From positions 186,001-250,000 of the forward strand of contig JAKCWG010000816.1 of the NCBI GenBank assembly GCA_021464415.1: a stretch of 64,000 bases of DNA, written 5' to 3'. Positions 11,051-23,362 of this stretch are shown here, piece after piece. The translations under genes were made by a program, and so were the position numbers. Numbering within the stretch: the stretch's first letter is position 1; each line of letters begins with the position of its first letter. Under the pieces are notes generated by a model. The model saw only the letters and a program-made list of their open reading frames with translations. It ran no database searches and had not been told where the DNA came from. Source of the DNA: Lonicera japonica (Eukaryota > Streptophyta > Magnoliopsida > Dipsacales > Caprifoliaceae).

Positions 11051-12756
11051 AATATTTAACTTTTCCACCCACCCTAGCGACGACTACTTTTAAAACCCAT
11101 TGACCCGTGTTGGAAACTGGAGAGGGGGAATTTTTAATTGCACGACTTTTTCTGAGTTTTATTTAATACTTGATTAATTCTTCAGGTCAAATTATGTTAG
11201 GCTTAATTGATTAATTTACCCACTAACTTATTGAGTAATTTTCAAAGTACTTTTTGAAATTAAATTAACTGAAAATAAGATAAAAAGGTTTGCGTTATAA
11301 TGTTTTTTGTAAAAAAGAAATCAATGAATAATATTTTTTAGAAATAAGAGTCTAGATATTATTATAATTCTAAAATAAGGACTTGTTTATCAATTATTTT
11401 TTAAAATAAGAGTTTTAACCGAGAGCAAACTTTACTTTACATTAAATTGTGTTGAGTGCAAACTTAATTTTGCACAAAATTGTGTCTTGTGTAAACTTAA
11501 ATTTGCAATCAAACAAATTTACTTCAAATTTGTTTTACATGATGTGTTTATATTTTTAAACAAGTATATTATTATGTTTCATTCATAAAACTTTAAAATA
11601 ACGTCAAATAAATATAAATACATAGTAATATTTTAAAAAATGAAGAGCAAAAACTTAATTTTGCATAACTCCAAAAAAAATTATTATATGCGTTTTACTA
11701 ATAAAAAGGTTTTGAATATGTAATTTCTTAAAATCACGATTTGGAATAACTATTTTTGGAAGTATGTTATTTTAGCTAATAACTTTAAAAGTGTCTTAGT
11801 TTGGCTATTTATTTCAAAAAGTGACTTAGTTAGGCAAAAAACTTCACAAAATTGATTTGAGATAACTATTTTTGTTGATAAATAGTGAGATCAAATCACT
11901 ATTTTTCTTTTATATAGAATTAATAAAAATAGTGATTTGATCTCACAATTTATCAATAAAAATAATGATTCCAAATCATGTTTTTACCTTTAAAATAGTA
12001 ATTTTAAATTATTATTTTAAAGTGTGCTATTTTAGATAATAATTTAAAAAATATATTAAATAAACAAATTTATTAAAAAAACTGCTGTATTTAAGAAAAA
12101 AACTCCAATTTTGTGGTCCTCCACAACATGGTCTAATATTGTGTCCTCTTCCTGGAAATCTGTCCACCCAGACAAGACGCGCAAAACACTTTTTCTTTAT
12201 GGCCCCTTTTTTTTCTTTATGGCTTTTCATAATGGGTGGCTCCCTTTTTCTTTATGGCTTTCCAAGTCTTTCTTTGTGGGCCAAATGCTGGTCTTTCTTT
12301 ATTGGTTTGGACATGGAATTTTTGGGCCGTCCATAAGTTGGACTTATTTACTCCGTAAGTTACGAGTAACGTTTTATTTTTACTTTCCATTTTTTTTTTT
12401 GAAATATCGTAAATTAAAATGCTGCAATTTTTTCTGAAAAATAATAGAGCGACCAAATTTGGTTGTAGTGAATGCTTATGGTTGACCAACAGCTGACCTT
12501 GCTTGCTATTGGCCCAAGCTGTTGCCTTGAGTCTCATAATAACAGGTCTCCTAATTTTTTGCACAGCACCCTCCAAGCGACATCCAATAACTTCAATTTC
12601 TTGAAATTCACTGTCTTGCAATAAAATGGCTGAGACCCCGAGAAAATAGGTTTCGCACGAGATTACGGAATGTTTGCCCGAGATATTGGCCCTTGTAAGG
12701 TCGGGGCTCCATTAATGGACTCATCTATGCATGAATAAGTCACAACTGAGTCAGGG
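11051..12756. other. Gene-free AT-rich spacer
   Basis: No frame with recognisable protein motifs was found. The stretch holds a foldback at 11869-11963 and a patch with four copies of TTCTTTATGGC around 12190-12260. The remainder is low-complexity AT-rich sequence. Confidence 0.6.
11869..11963. repeat. Foldback of about 95 bp
   Basis: Two arms of about 38 bp carry ATAAATAGTGAGATCAAATC and its complement, with mismatches, around a loop of about 18 bp. It may be the core of an old MITE. No flanking duplication was recognised. Confidence 0.6.
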
Positions 12757-14019
12757 GTCTTAGACTTGCTAGAACACTAGAGAGCCCGAAAGACTAATTA
12801 ATGCATATAAAGTCTATCAGGACACTAGATGTCGGGAACCTTAATGAACTAGAAAGCTTAATGCTAAAAGGACCGATCGGTCTTCCCACATTTCCCAATC
12901 GGTCTTTAACGCAATTGGATCGGTCATTAGGAAAACGGCTCGGTTTTCGTAGGACCGATCAATCTTATTAATGCACGGATCGATCATTCGGTTAATCGGA
13001 TCGGTCTAGAGTGACATCTGATCAGTTTACCTTATGCCCTATGCTGCGCGGCATTACAAATGACGCACGGCGCTGCGGTATGCCAGTGCCTCACCCCACC
13101 TTTAGCACCCTCCTGCCGCACAGTCCCTGGAGCGCGAGTTTGAATATATAAATAGGACCCTAGGGGGTCATTTTTAGGGGAGTTCAACTAGAGGCTCTCT
13201 AGGGTGTCTATATTTTTAGGAGTCACTGGGCTGTGTTTTAGGCTAGGTTTATTTTAGGGAGAGAAAAATATATTTTTAGATAGAGAAAATCTTAGAGAGA
13301 GAAAGTATCCTCTAAAGAGAAAAGGCTTGGCGGGGAAGAAAGTTTGGCAAAGAAGGAAGAACTCTTCCACAAGAAGGTAGAGCATTTATTTTCTTTTCAA
13401 GCATATTAGATACGCATCTCTACAACTCATTTGAATTTCAATTACAAGTTTTAAATACAAATTTCAATATTGAAAAGTAGATAATTTGTAAAGAAGTTCA
13501 TTACTTTCAAAACAAATCATTTCTAAATCTTACAAGAAAACTAAAATATGTTTTGATACGTTTTCAAAATAAAACCTCTACAAAAACAGTTTCCAAACAA
13601 GTGGAACTACAAGAATCTGATTTCATTCAATAAATGAATACGTCGATGCTTATAAAGCTCGAGTCTAATTTCATAAATACTATTTTAAAATAAATTTATC
13701 CTAAGGGACTATTTTTAAAACATTCAAACTACTTGCAACATATCTAAAATATGAATTAAATACATAATCCATTAAGAAACCGAAAGGGCAGATTGGATGC
13801 CTAGCACCTTCCTAATTTGTAATGTAGTTCCCGAACCCTAGCAAAAAAAGTAATCTCTAGTTTCTCATGTATAAAAAAAAGTCTAATTTTGGATTATCTT
13901 TTATACAATCTTTCATTTGTTTTCTTGCAAAACAAACTGGCGAGTCTAAAAGACACATTTTCTTACAAAAACAAAAAGAGAATCTCTCGGGACTTAAAGG
14001 AAAGATTCGGATTCTTATA
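12757..14019 (+). mobile_element. LTR copy 1 (Tat/Ogre-like)
   Basis: This 1263-bp stretch is closely similar to 18160-19492, in the same orientation. It has a TATATAAATA box at 13145-13154 followed by AGGACCCTAGGGGGT. A cluster of GACCGATCGGTC-type palindromes lies upstream (12871-13015). Immediately after it comes TGGCGACTCTGCTAGAGAC (14021 onward), which begins with TGG as a primer-binding site would. The match to a tRNA could not be checked. Outer ends differ from LTR copy 2, so its termini are either decayed or recombined. It is noncoding. Confidence 0.7.
12871..13015. repeat. Palindrome cluster (GACCGATCGGTC) in the U3 of LTR copy 1
   Basis: A perfect 12-bp palindrome lies at 12871-12882. 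Partial copies (AATCGGTC, GGATCGGTC, GACCGATCAATC, GGATCGATC, GGATCGGTC) follow up to about 13015, ending about 130 bp upstream of the TATA box. LTR copy 2 holds a similar set at about 18270-18480. Confidence 0.7.
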
Positions 14020-17000
14020 GTGGCGACTCTGCTAGAGACTTTGAGAACTAAGCTCTTATATAATGGATCATATATTTAATTTTTATTATTTATTAGATAT
14101 AGTATAGTATTGCAAGCCTTAATCCTAGGATAACATAGAAGCGATCTAGGTGGATACCTTGATGCATTTATTGGCTAATTATGTGGGGAAAATATTTTTC
14201 AGAATTAAAAGTATGCTAAATACCATAACAAACTCTAAAGTATTGATTATTAATGAACCACCATATTGTTATTTCACACGCACTCACATACTATCATGAA
14301 TTTTCGCGAGTGTGAATTTACCCTATCAATCTCGGGACCAGAGTCGTGACTAGGCTATGGACTTACGGGTCTGCACTAGCCAAAACTGCTTGGGACCACT
14401 CTCATTAGCCAAGTATCATACTGATGTATATAGAGCGGTTTACCCCTCACGTACCTAGTAAAGGTATACCAAAAGGACCTTACACGTACATGTGCCCTTA
14501 AGGTAATCGTAAGACCTGTCAAATAGGAGGGAGCCTTAAACCTTACCCTATTCAAGCACGCTTGTATCTAGGACAGTCAGCTTAGAACACAAAGATTTTT
14601 TGCATTATTTTAATGTTCGTCAGTCGTGAGAACCTATAGAACAAAGGCCCTGCCAATCATAACGTCATGATTTTTGCAGGTACGGTTGGAGGTTGCCCAA
14701 CCTCCATCTGCACCGTTATCCATAATCAACCAGTTGTGAATGAGCCAATAAGAGAGGACCCATCTGTGCCACCAACACTTTCATAAATAAAATGCACATA
14801 CATTAAATGCTAATTTTTTTAATGGAATAATATATGGATATAAGCTTTAAAACATTTATAACATAAGTATAATAACTCCAAAGAGTATTCAAAGGAAAAC
14901 CCAACGCCTAACGGGTACGGTGGAATGGGAATTACTCTTGGGTGGCAGAACCTACTAAAGATACTTGAGTTACGGGGTTCCGAATGAGGTTGAAACTTTG
15001 AGTAGGATTGCGACAAAGGGTTAGGACAACTCTATGTTTGGGATGGAAGATCTGAATGAGGTCATTTCGACGGATTGGTACATTAAATGAAGACGTGTCT
15101 ATGATAGACTCTGATGCCTAAACTATAATGGATAACTCGTGTTGAAGCAGAACAAAGATCGGTCATGCAAAGATATCTATCGGTGTCATTATCTCTCATC
15201 AATTTGGCAAAATGAATAAGTCATAGTCCCCAAAAGGCAGACTAATCTGATCAAATTAAAAAGTGTGTCACGGATGAAGCCTTTCACCGATGGTAGGTGT
15301 ACAACCCACAATTCAGTGCTGATTTGAAGAAGACCCATCATCGGTTGGACTTTAAGATGGGATGAATGTTTTAATTTCCTATAAAAAATTGGGGTGTTTT
15401 AAACTGGGGTGGTATTAAAATCTTAAAGCTTTACAAAGGAATTTTCATAATCAAATTGCGTAAGAAGCCACCGGACCCACCACATTGCATGCATATTTCA
15501 TGTTTTCTAGTATAAATGACATATTTATTATAATTTTTTTAAATGACAAATGCGAATTGAAGCGTACCTGTATACATCAGTGAATTATGTGTGCTAAAGG
15601 CTCCATTATCAGCCACGAATAATCTTCCAATAGAGGCCAGGGTGCTATCTGATGATATGTCAATCTCCATCAGGTCCGTTTAACCGTAGAGGATCCCCCA
15701 AAATCCACACATACCTATTCATCATAATGAAGAGTCCATTGTACAAAAACAATCATTGCTGATCATCAAGGAACACATGACCAACATAATCACCAGAAAG
15801 TAAGTATGTGAGCAAGAAAAGATATGTTAGGAAGAGAATGAGAAATTTGAAAGTTTAAAAGAATAGAGCTTTGTCGTTTGGGCACTTGTTGTGTAACAAG
15901 TTCCTTGTCAAATAACAAGTGGGGGGGGGGGGGTAATCCCAAATGACAAACCAAAATAAATGTTTTTGCAAAATTAATTCTTTGAACGTCTGGAAAAGTT
16001 TTTTGTTAGTTTTCTAAAGTGAAAAGACTAAGAATCACTTACACAAGCACGATAAGGTAAGATACAAAGCCAAAAGATGAATTCTAATATCTGTGGTGGA
16101 GCTAAGCTTTGAGGAATGATCAATCCTTGATATAGTTTAAATCTGGCAAAAGAGGAAGGGGTAAAAGAGGAATCGGGTACACGAAAAAAATGATAAAGTA
16201 GAAAAGAGGAAAATCCCATTAGTCCAAGTGAGAAGTGTGAAAAACAAAAAGGAAAATCAACAAAGAGAGCCACATTAAGAGTGACAGCTGTGCCAAAAAG
16301 GCAGAGGGCTACGTCTTAGGTGAGTAAGGCTCTTGTTAAAAAAAAACAAATGCAATTGAGGGAGAAATAAGGACATCGAAAAACAGAAAACGATGCGGGA
16401 CCAACACCTTCCTCTGAAAAGCCAAAGGGTAACTGAAGAAAGGAATGAGATTTTTCAAAAGATTTTTATTTCCATAGTCGAAAAAGGAAAGCTAGCAGGT
16501 AGAGTTGAAAGTCGAGTCCACCACTATGCACGAAGGTCTGTGAGTCAAATGAATCTAACTAAATTTCTTCCCGACAAAAGAAAAGTCAAACCGAGGGTAA
16601 TAAGAACTTTTCAAAAAATGACCATTGAACTTTTCAAAACAAATATAAGTCTTTTTAGCATACATTTCTTGCCACAAGATGACGCAAGCTAAATCAAGAA
16701 GCTAGAAGCATAGACGACATGAGAGAAGTATGGTACCAGGTAGATATCCTCGAGAACATGTCTCGAATTATGTGATGTGATATAAAGTTGATGGAATAAT
16801 AGGATTATGAGGAAAACCGTATTAATGGCGTCAATCATAACCCTATACTGTGACAACAAGACAGTGCGATAGGTGCTAATCTCGCCGCTCTTAGCAGTCT
16901 TAACATGACATATTTTGGTTGTGTTAGCAAGTACGGAGTCTTATCACAAAAATCTCTCGCTCTTAGCAGTCACTAATATGTCATACCTTTTGAGGGTGGC

Positions 17001-18091
17001 TAGGAGCACTATTTCTTGAAAATTGTCATAAGGGAATATCTCCTGCTGAATCAGTAAAATGGTGCAACAAGTGTCGACCCCACCGCTCTGGGTAGTCTCT
17101 AACAAAACCCCTAAGGCTGTGTCAGTAAGTACGAAGTCTTATTACGAAGACTATTGGCTTTTGGCAGTCGCTAACATATCATACCTTTCCTTCCCTTTTG
17201 GATGTGTTCCGTGGGAATTTACAAATCAGCCCAGATTATGTCAGTAAGATGACGTCCTATTGGGAGGACCAATCACTCTTGGCAATCTTAACTCAACATT
17301 TTTAGGCTGTGTAAGCAAGATGGTGCAACAGGTGTAGACCCCCCCCCCCACTCTTGGCAGTCGTTAATATGACATTCTATGGGTGGCTAGGAGTGCCATT
17401 TTTTAGAAAACTATCGCAAATGCTAACAATACGGTGCGACAGGTGCAGCCCCCCCGCTCTTGATAACCACTAACATTTCCTCCTTAGAATTTTGTGAGTT
17501 TCATCATATTCTCCCCAGAAATTTGGGGATTTCATCATATTCTCCCATGAGATTAGGGAGTTTTATCTCATGGTTACGATAACAAGAAAGTGCGATAGGA
17601 GTAGACCCCGCTGCTTTTAGTAACCGTCTTCCTAAGAAGTTTGGAAAGTTTTATCACACTGACAAATTCAAGAAGGTGTCTTTTAAAAGAATCTGAACTT
17701 TGAGAACTTTTTTAAATACATTGTAAAGAGTGAGAAGTGTTCTTGAGGATACGCTATTCAAAGCATAAATGGTAAGATTTGGTACATCCCATAAATTAAG
17801 GGTAAACGTTGGTATTCAAAAAAAAACTCGAGGGTGGACTCAGATGGGTCCGCTGAGGGTAGACAAAAGAATAGATTGATGTATAAGAGATGGTCTGGCC
17901 AACAAGAATGTTAATCTTAGATCACATTGCCTAAGGCACAACAAAATTCACCTACTGAGAGGGTACACTCCGATTTGAAGATTTTCATGAATAAATCAAC
18001 AAGTTGAGATTCATGAGAGAGTTGTGAATTGTTGTCTTCTTTACTCTCATCCCAGGATCCTTGCGGGAAAGAGTTCCGGGATGAGAGGGTA
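14020..18091 (+). mobile_element. Non-coding internal region between LTR copies 1 and 2
   Basis: These 4.07 kb between the two direct repeats hold no retroelement protein motifs (no RT, integrase or protease boxes). If the LTRs belong to one insertion, this is a non-autonomous LTR retrotransposon. The region contains a run of 13 G near 15920 and a degenerate tandem array at 16850-17640. Frames such as those around 16030-16270 and 16393-16692 show no family features. Pairing of the LTRs is inferred, because no flanking TSD could be found. Confidence 0.55.
16850..17640 (+). repeat. Degenerate tandem array in the internal region
   Basis: A phrase close to GTGCGACAGGTGCAGACCCC, then CCGCTCTTGGCAGTC and TAACAT, recurs at roughly 16865, 16960, 17065, 17245, 17320, 17430 and 17600, at uneven spacing of about 90-180 bp. 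Between copies are related phrases such as GTTAGCAAGTACGGAGTCTTAT and GTGGCTAGGAGT. No frame is kept open through it, so it is a minisatellite-like array and not a repeat protein. Confidence 0.65.
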
Positions 18092-19557
18092 TGTGAACAC
18101 CCCAATTCACGACTCTCGTATTAATATAATTTTTCTCAAAAAATGAGCATCCGCATCGAGTCTTAGACTTGCTAGAACACTAGAAAGCCTAAAAGACTAA
18201 TTCATGCATATAAAGTCTATTAGGACATTAGATGTCGGGAACCTTAATGAACCAAAGAAGCTTAATGCTGAAAAGACTGAACGGTCTTCCCTCCCATTTA
18301 GTCTTCCCACTCTAAAGATAGATCGGTCTTCCCACATTTCTAAATTGGTCTTCAATGAATGTCAATCGATCTTTAACGCAATTAGATCGGTCATCGGGAA
18401 AACGGCTCGGCTTTCGTAAGACCGATCGGTCTTATTAATCCATGGATCAGTCATTTGGTCTATTAGATTAGTCTAAAGTGACATATGATAGGTCTACGTT
18501 ATGCCTAGTGCCGTGCGGCACTACCAATGTCACACGACATTGCCGAACGCCTCTGCCTCACCAACCTTCCGCACCCTCCTCCTGTATGGTCCTTGGAGCG
18601 CGTGTTTGAGTCTATAAATAGGACCCTAGGGGGTAATTTTTTAGGTGAGTTCAACTAAATGCTTTTGAAGGTGTCTAGGGGTATTTTTTAGGAGTCATTG
18701 GGCTGTATTTTAGGCTAGTTTTATTTTTAGGAGAGAAAAATATATTTTTAGATAGAGAAAATATTAGAGAGAGAGAAAGTAGCCTCTAGAGAGAAAAAGC
18801 TTGGCGAGAAGAAAGTTTGGCGAAGAAAGAAGAACTCTTCCACAAGAAGGCAAAGCATTTATTTTCATTTCAAGCATATCAAGTATGCATCTCTGCAACT
18901 CATCTGAATTTCAATTACATGTTTTAAAAACAAAATTCAATACTGAAAAGTAGATAATTTGCAAAAAAGTTCATTGCTTTCAAAACAAATCCTTTCTAAA
19001 TTTTACAAGAAAACTAAAATATGTTTTGACACATTTTTAAAATAAAGTCTCTACAAAAACAGTTTTCAAACAAGTGGAACTACAAGACTCTGATTTCATT
19101 CAATAAATGAATACGTCGGTGCTTATAAAGCTCGAGTCTAATTTCATAAATACTGTTTTAAAATAAATTTATCCGAAGGGACTATTTTTAAAACCTTCAA
19201 ACTACTTGCAAGATATCTAAACTATGAATTAAATACATGATCCATGAAGAGATCGAATGGCCGGATTGGGTGCCTAACACTTTCCTAATTTGTAATGTAG
19301 TTCTTGAACCCCAGCAAAACAAGTAATCTATGGTTCCTCATGTATAAAAGACAGTCTGATTTTGGATTATCTTTTATACAATCTTTTGTTTGTTTTCTTG
19401 CAAAACAAACTAGCGACTCTAAAAGACACGTTTTCTTACAAAAACTAAAAGAGAATCTCTCGGGTCTTGAAGGAAATATTTGAATTCCCATAAATGCAAA
19501 GTGCTTATATTTGAAAAAAAATTGTAATCTTACGAGAGTCGCGAATTGGGATGTCCA
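18092..19557 (+). mobile_element. LTR copy 2 with 65-bp terminal inverted repeats
   Basis: It begins TGTGAACACCCC and ends GGGATGTCCA, so it has the TG...CA ends of an LTR. Its inner part (18160-19492) matches LTR copy 1, with an extra stretch of about 50-70 bp near 18270-18330. A TATAAATA box lies at 18613-18620. The outer 65 bp at each end (18092-18157 and 19494-19557) are imperfect inverted copies of each other, sharing CCCAATTC, CGACTCTCGTA and an A/T run. LTR copy 1 lacks these outer arms. Flanks GGGTA and AATTT do not match, so no TSD supports a solo insertion. Confidence 0.65.
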
Positions 19558-19562
19558 AATTT

Positions 19563-20021
19563 TCTTTTATAAAACTCATATTTTTCCCCACTACACCTGG
19601 TTTTGGCTAACACAGCCATTTTCTAACAATATTGCATGTTAGACCTCATGGGTGGTGCCTCTTAGAATCCTCTGATGATTCTGACCAATTTTGTAGTTCT
19701 TTAAGCTAAGGATTAAGTTGTATAATTATGTAATTGTGTAAAGACACTTTTGATTGTAGGCCAAACTTGAGATTTAGTTAGCTGAAAATGTTTTATGATG
19801 TTGAGATGATTTGTATGATAAAACAGTTTCATGGTTTAAAGGTTATAAATACTAATATTACAAATTCCATATGCCGAATTTCTTTAATATGACTTTAACA
19901 CATGACATGCTTTTAATAATGTCTCAACTTAATGTAACTTTACACCTGCTATTTGTGTACAGCACCGTGATTAATCGTCCTCAGAGGTGTTTTGCCCCTT
20001 ATCGGGGTATGGGGCGTCTCA
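19563..20021 (+). mobile_element. 3' fragment of a Tekay/Del-like gypsy LTR
   Basis: It resembles the last 520 bp of the solo LTR at 25197-28774. Shared features are CCACT-A-CCTGGTTTTGGCT, an AGACCTC...CCTCTGATG stretch and the ending GTGATTAAtCG...GGGGCGTCtCA. The 5' portion of this LTR is missing, and LTR copy 2 abuts it. Confidence 0.65.
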
Positions 20022-20334
20022 TAGGATTTTATCAAAATCATATGCCAATTGATTATTTGACCTATTAAAAATTTAAAATCGAAAAAACCTTTTTAGATTT
20101 GATCTTAAAGGTTTGTATATGGCCAACCATATCGGAGGAGTCTAAGGTGTACAAGATGCTATAAAAGCCTGGTTATGTTATTTGTGAACATGAGCTATAA
20201 TAGAAGAGGTGGATTGAATAAAGAGTGGATGGACTGAACACCGTCGTTAACAATGTCTCGCAGCTCTTTGATCACAGCTCTCCGTGTTCTTGTTCAATAC
20301 ATCCACTCATTATTCAACCAAAGTTTTGACACTT

Positions 20335-21516
20335 AATCGCTTCTAAGACTATGCTGTTATGTGTCTTTGTTACGATGAGTACGCAAATGATTACAAGGGT
20401 GCAGTATGTATGGACGATGATTTTCCCGAACTCGGAAGTGCATTTGTCATTGCTAGTTTGAATAGAAAATAGTAGATAAGGATCGGTTTTCCTTTTGATG
20501 CTTGTACCATAATGGAAGGTCCTATGGTGAACGGACTAATGCCTTGGACAGTGTTGGAGTCAACCAATGATGACGCTTCCGTAGACAAAAAGATCATAAG
20601 GTCCGATCCGTGGACAAATAAGTTTCATAATTTTCCATCCTAAAGCTGGCCCTAGGGGAGGGCTGGCAAGCTGACCGGCCAAGGTCTAAAAATTAAGATA
20701 GGTAGGGACACGGCATCGTCAGCTCTTCTCCAATTATTTCATCCCATATTCAATCTTAATCTTCGCATGTTATAAGTGAAATTAGAGGGGCACCACTATT
20801 TTTTCTTTCATTCATATGATTTCAAAACAATAAGAGAAAATTAGACATCTAATTGTATTTTTTTGCAGGGTTCTTTGCAATTTTAATGTGTTTTTTGTGG
20901 CATGCAAACTCTTATTATGAAATAAAATTATTTTTTTTAATATAAATAAATTAATCTATTTACGTATAAGAGGGTATCTATGAAAATTTTGCCCAGGGTC
21001 TACATTGGTCAGAATCGACTCTGTTCCATCACCTCTATCAAAGTTTTGGGGGTGTAAACAAGATAGTTGGTCTAGGACCTCTAGGTGGAAGCCTTTTTAT
21101 AGCACGTGAAGATAATAGATACAATTTTCAAACCGTAAGAATTGAAGGGGATGTTGAGACACTGACGATGAACGAATATGGGGTGGTGGAATCTTGGACT
21201 ACAATGTTTGTGTTGCCGAATTTAAGGGTGAATCCTATAATATTGTGGAGACTACATTCCATACCTTATTACAATGGAAGGTGAAGTTTTGCTTTTGCTA
21301 CTGAGAGATCATATCATAAACTCAAGGAAAGTTTTGGCGTACAAGCCTAGAACAAACTCATGTCGGAGTATTCTTGAAATCCCGTTACCTAATAATGTGT
21401 TTCATGGGACATCGTTAGTGGAAAGTCTAGTCTCACCTGCTGATTATCATTGGGATCCGATAGGACGCAGTAAGCTCGGGGGACAAATAAATTGGCAAAA
21501 GTCGGATTCCGTCTAA
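20335..21516 (+). pseudogene. F-box protein, FBA-domain fragment (pseudogene)
   Basis: Three frames on the plus strand carry pieces of an F-box-associated (FBA) interaction domain. About 20350-20465 reads LCYDEYANDYKGAVC before stops (20468-20473). About 20515-20630 gives GPMVNGLMPWTV and WTNKFHNFPS. About 21060-21515 gives LGGSLFIA, MNEYGVVESWTTMFVLPN, then after a 1-nt frameshift near 21272 EVLLLL...LAYKPRTNSC and SLVESLVSP. Such proteins normally pair with SKP1 in SCF ubiquitin ligases through an N-terminal F-box, which is not found upstream. About 420 bp of unrelated sequence (20640-21050) splits the domain. It is clearly dead. Confidence 0.75.
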
Positions 21517-21519
21517 ATA

Positions 21520-23362
21520 TTTGATCTTTTCCAAAGAGATTGATGCATGGTATTTTCTTTTGCATATTGTCTTGTGTTGAAGTACATAATCATAGATATT
21601 ATACATACATATATATATACTGCTAGGATTTGGTGCGAACGATCCCTATACAGACCACACCTTCAGATACAAATTTTCATTGCTGAAACATCTCCCAATT
21701 TTTTGGCGACAAAAAATTGTCACTGGAGGGCCTGTCCGTACTAGATCCTGGTCCTATATATATTAGATATTGACTTGTGGAACATATCTATGCTATTCCA
21801 AATCGTAGTTTGCTCCATGGGATGCAAAAGGAAGTGTGTGTTTCTTGTGTCCCTGGGAAATAATGTTAGTGATTATCATATACTAGGTGAAAACAATGAT
21901 GGCTTTCGGTATAATAATTTCCTTTTGGAAATACAAAATTCTTAGTTAAACCATTGCTATGGAGAGAAGAGTGGATATAATAAATTATTCTAAAAGACAA
22001 TGCAGATCGAGGCCTGTTGGTAGGTTCTGTTGTTTCGTCTTCACAAGTCGAAGTTGAATCTGCTCAAACAGTTGCATGTATCAACCTGTTTTTGTTTAGA
22101 AAATTCAGTTTTAATCAGAATGTGCAGTTAATAACGATGTCTCTACGCGGACTTAGTGTAATTTTATGTATGATTTGCTAAGTAGACATACCATTTTATT
22201 ACGTGTGTGATACATCATCCAAAATTCTGCCATTTTCTTCATGTTTCTTCATTCTCCGTTCTAATTGGGTCCGCCATTCATTTCCTTCTTTCCCCTTTAC
22301 TTATAGGCTGCTATTTCACTCATTTATTTCCCTTCTGTTTATTAGTTCTATATATGGTTTAGCTATTCGAGTTGTTTTTGGCTGCATTATTGCGTTTGTT
22401 CCAAATTTAAATTCATTCTCCCCTTCTGATATCAGTTCACAAACATTTCTAAATTCATTAATCCATTTATTAAACCCGCAATTTCTGTTAACCCTACGGC
22501 ATCACTTCTTAAATTGTTCGATGATACTATTAGAGACATACATTCTTCTTCAATACAACGAATAGGATAATTTAAGATATAGCACCTTCAATTTAAGGCC
22601 ACAAATGATTTGTAAAATTACCCAGATGGTTTTCTGCAGACATGTTTGCGCAGACATTTCTGATATATGTGCATTTTTAAGGCTTTGGAGGAATATTAGA
22701 TAATTCAGGAACATGTGCATATGCCATCTAAAAGAAAATTCTCATTTTATATTATATTTTTTTACTTATTAACTTTGCATTTTCACTTTAAGTTCACTCA
22801 GAACAGATGGGAAAGCTTTGTTAGGCTATTGTCTAAAATACAGCCAATAGTTATTTTCTGTGTGAATTTCTTTGTGCTAGTGATTAAGTAATTGCCTGAA
22901 TTTCTTCCTTCTGTAGGAATAACAGCAGGGAAAAGAGAATTCCCCTCTCGGATGCCATTTATGTGCTGGGAAATCTGTTTTAAGCTCCCTCCCTCTACCC
23001 CAAACTAAGAGTCCATTTTGACTTTGAGCCTTTTTAAAGATACACTAATTTCAACATAATCAAACGTCATGAACAAAACTTGTTTACAATTGTAAGATTT
23101 TGTCCATTGATTCTTTCTAAATAGGAAACTTTGATTCTTAATTTGGGATTATGCGAAAATGGAATAGTGGATTCTTAGTTTTAATGGAGGGAATGCATAG
23201 TATCTGCATGTTGGTGGTATTTGAATTTTGAACATAATTTTGTATGTATAAAGCACTGCACTACTAGTGTGTCTTCTCACAAATTTAAAAATTTGGAAAT
23301 CAGAGGGTAGAATGGCCTCTAATAATTTCTTCCTTGTTTGCATCACTGGAGAAAATTATTAA
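21520..23362. other. Gene-free stretch downstream of the F-box pseudogene
   Basis: No frame here shows a recognisable family. The frame at 22203-22565 is rich in Phe, Ser and Leu, as expected of random T-rich sequence. No TIR, LTR or TSD structure was recognised. Confidence 0.5.

Noticed and set aside
12217..12621. 134-codon minus-strand frame, and overlapping plus-strand frames at 12111-12437
   Set aside because: They arise from the TTCTTTATGGC repeats and low-complexity sequence, with no domain recognised.
16028..16692. Open frames in the core of the LTR1-LTR2 element
   Set aside because: They do not resemble Gag, Pol or any host family and overlap A-rich non-coding sequence.
18092..19557. 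Treating this segment as a DNA transposon because of its 65-bp inverted ends
   Set aside because: Its interior is an LTR shared with 12757-14019 (TATA box, U3 palindromes), the ends are TG...CA, and no matching TSD is present.
22203..22565. 120-codon open frame
   Set aside because: It has a Phe/Ser/Leu-rich composition typical of T-rich non-coding DNA, with no motif and no homologous context.
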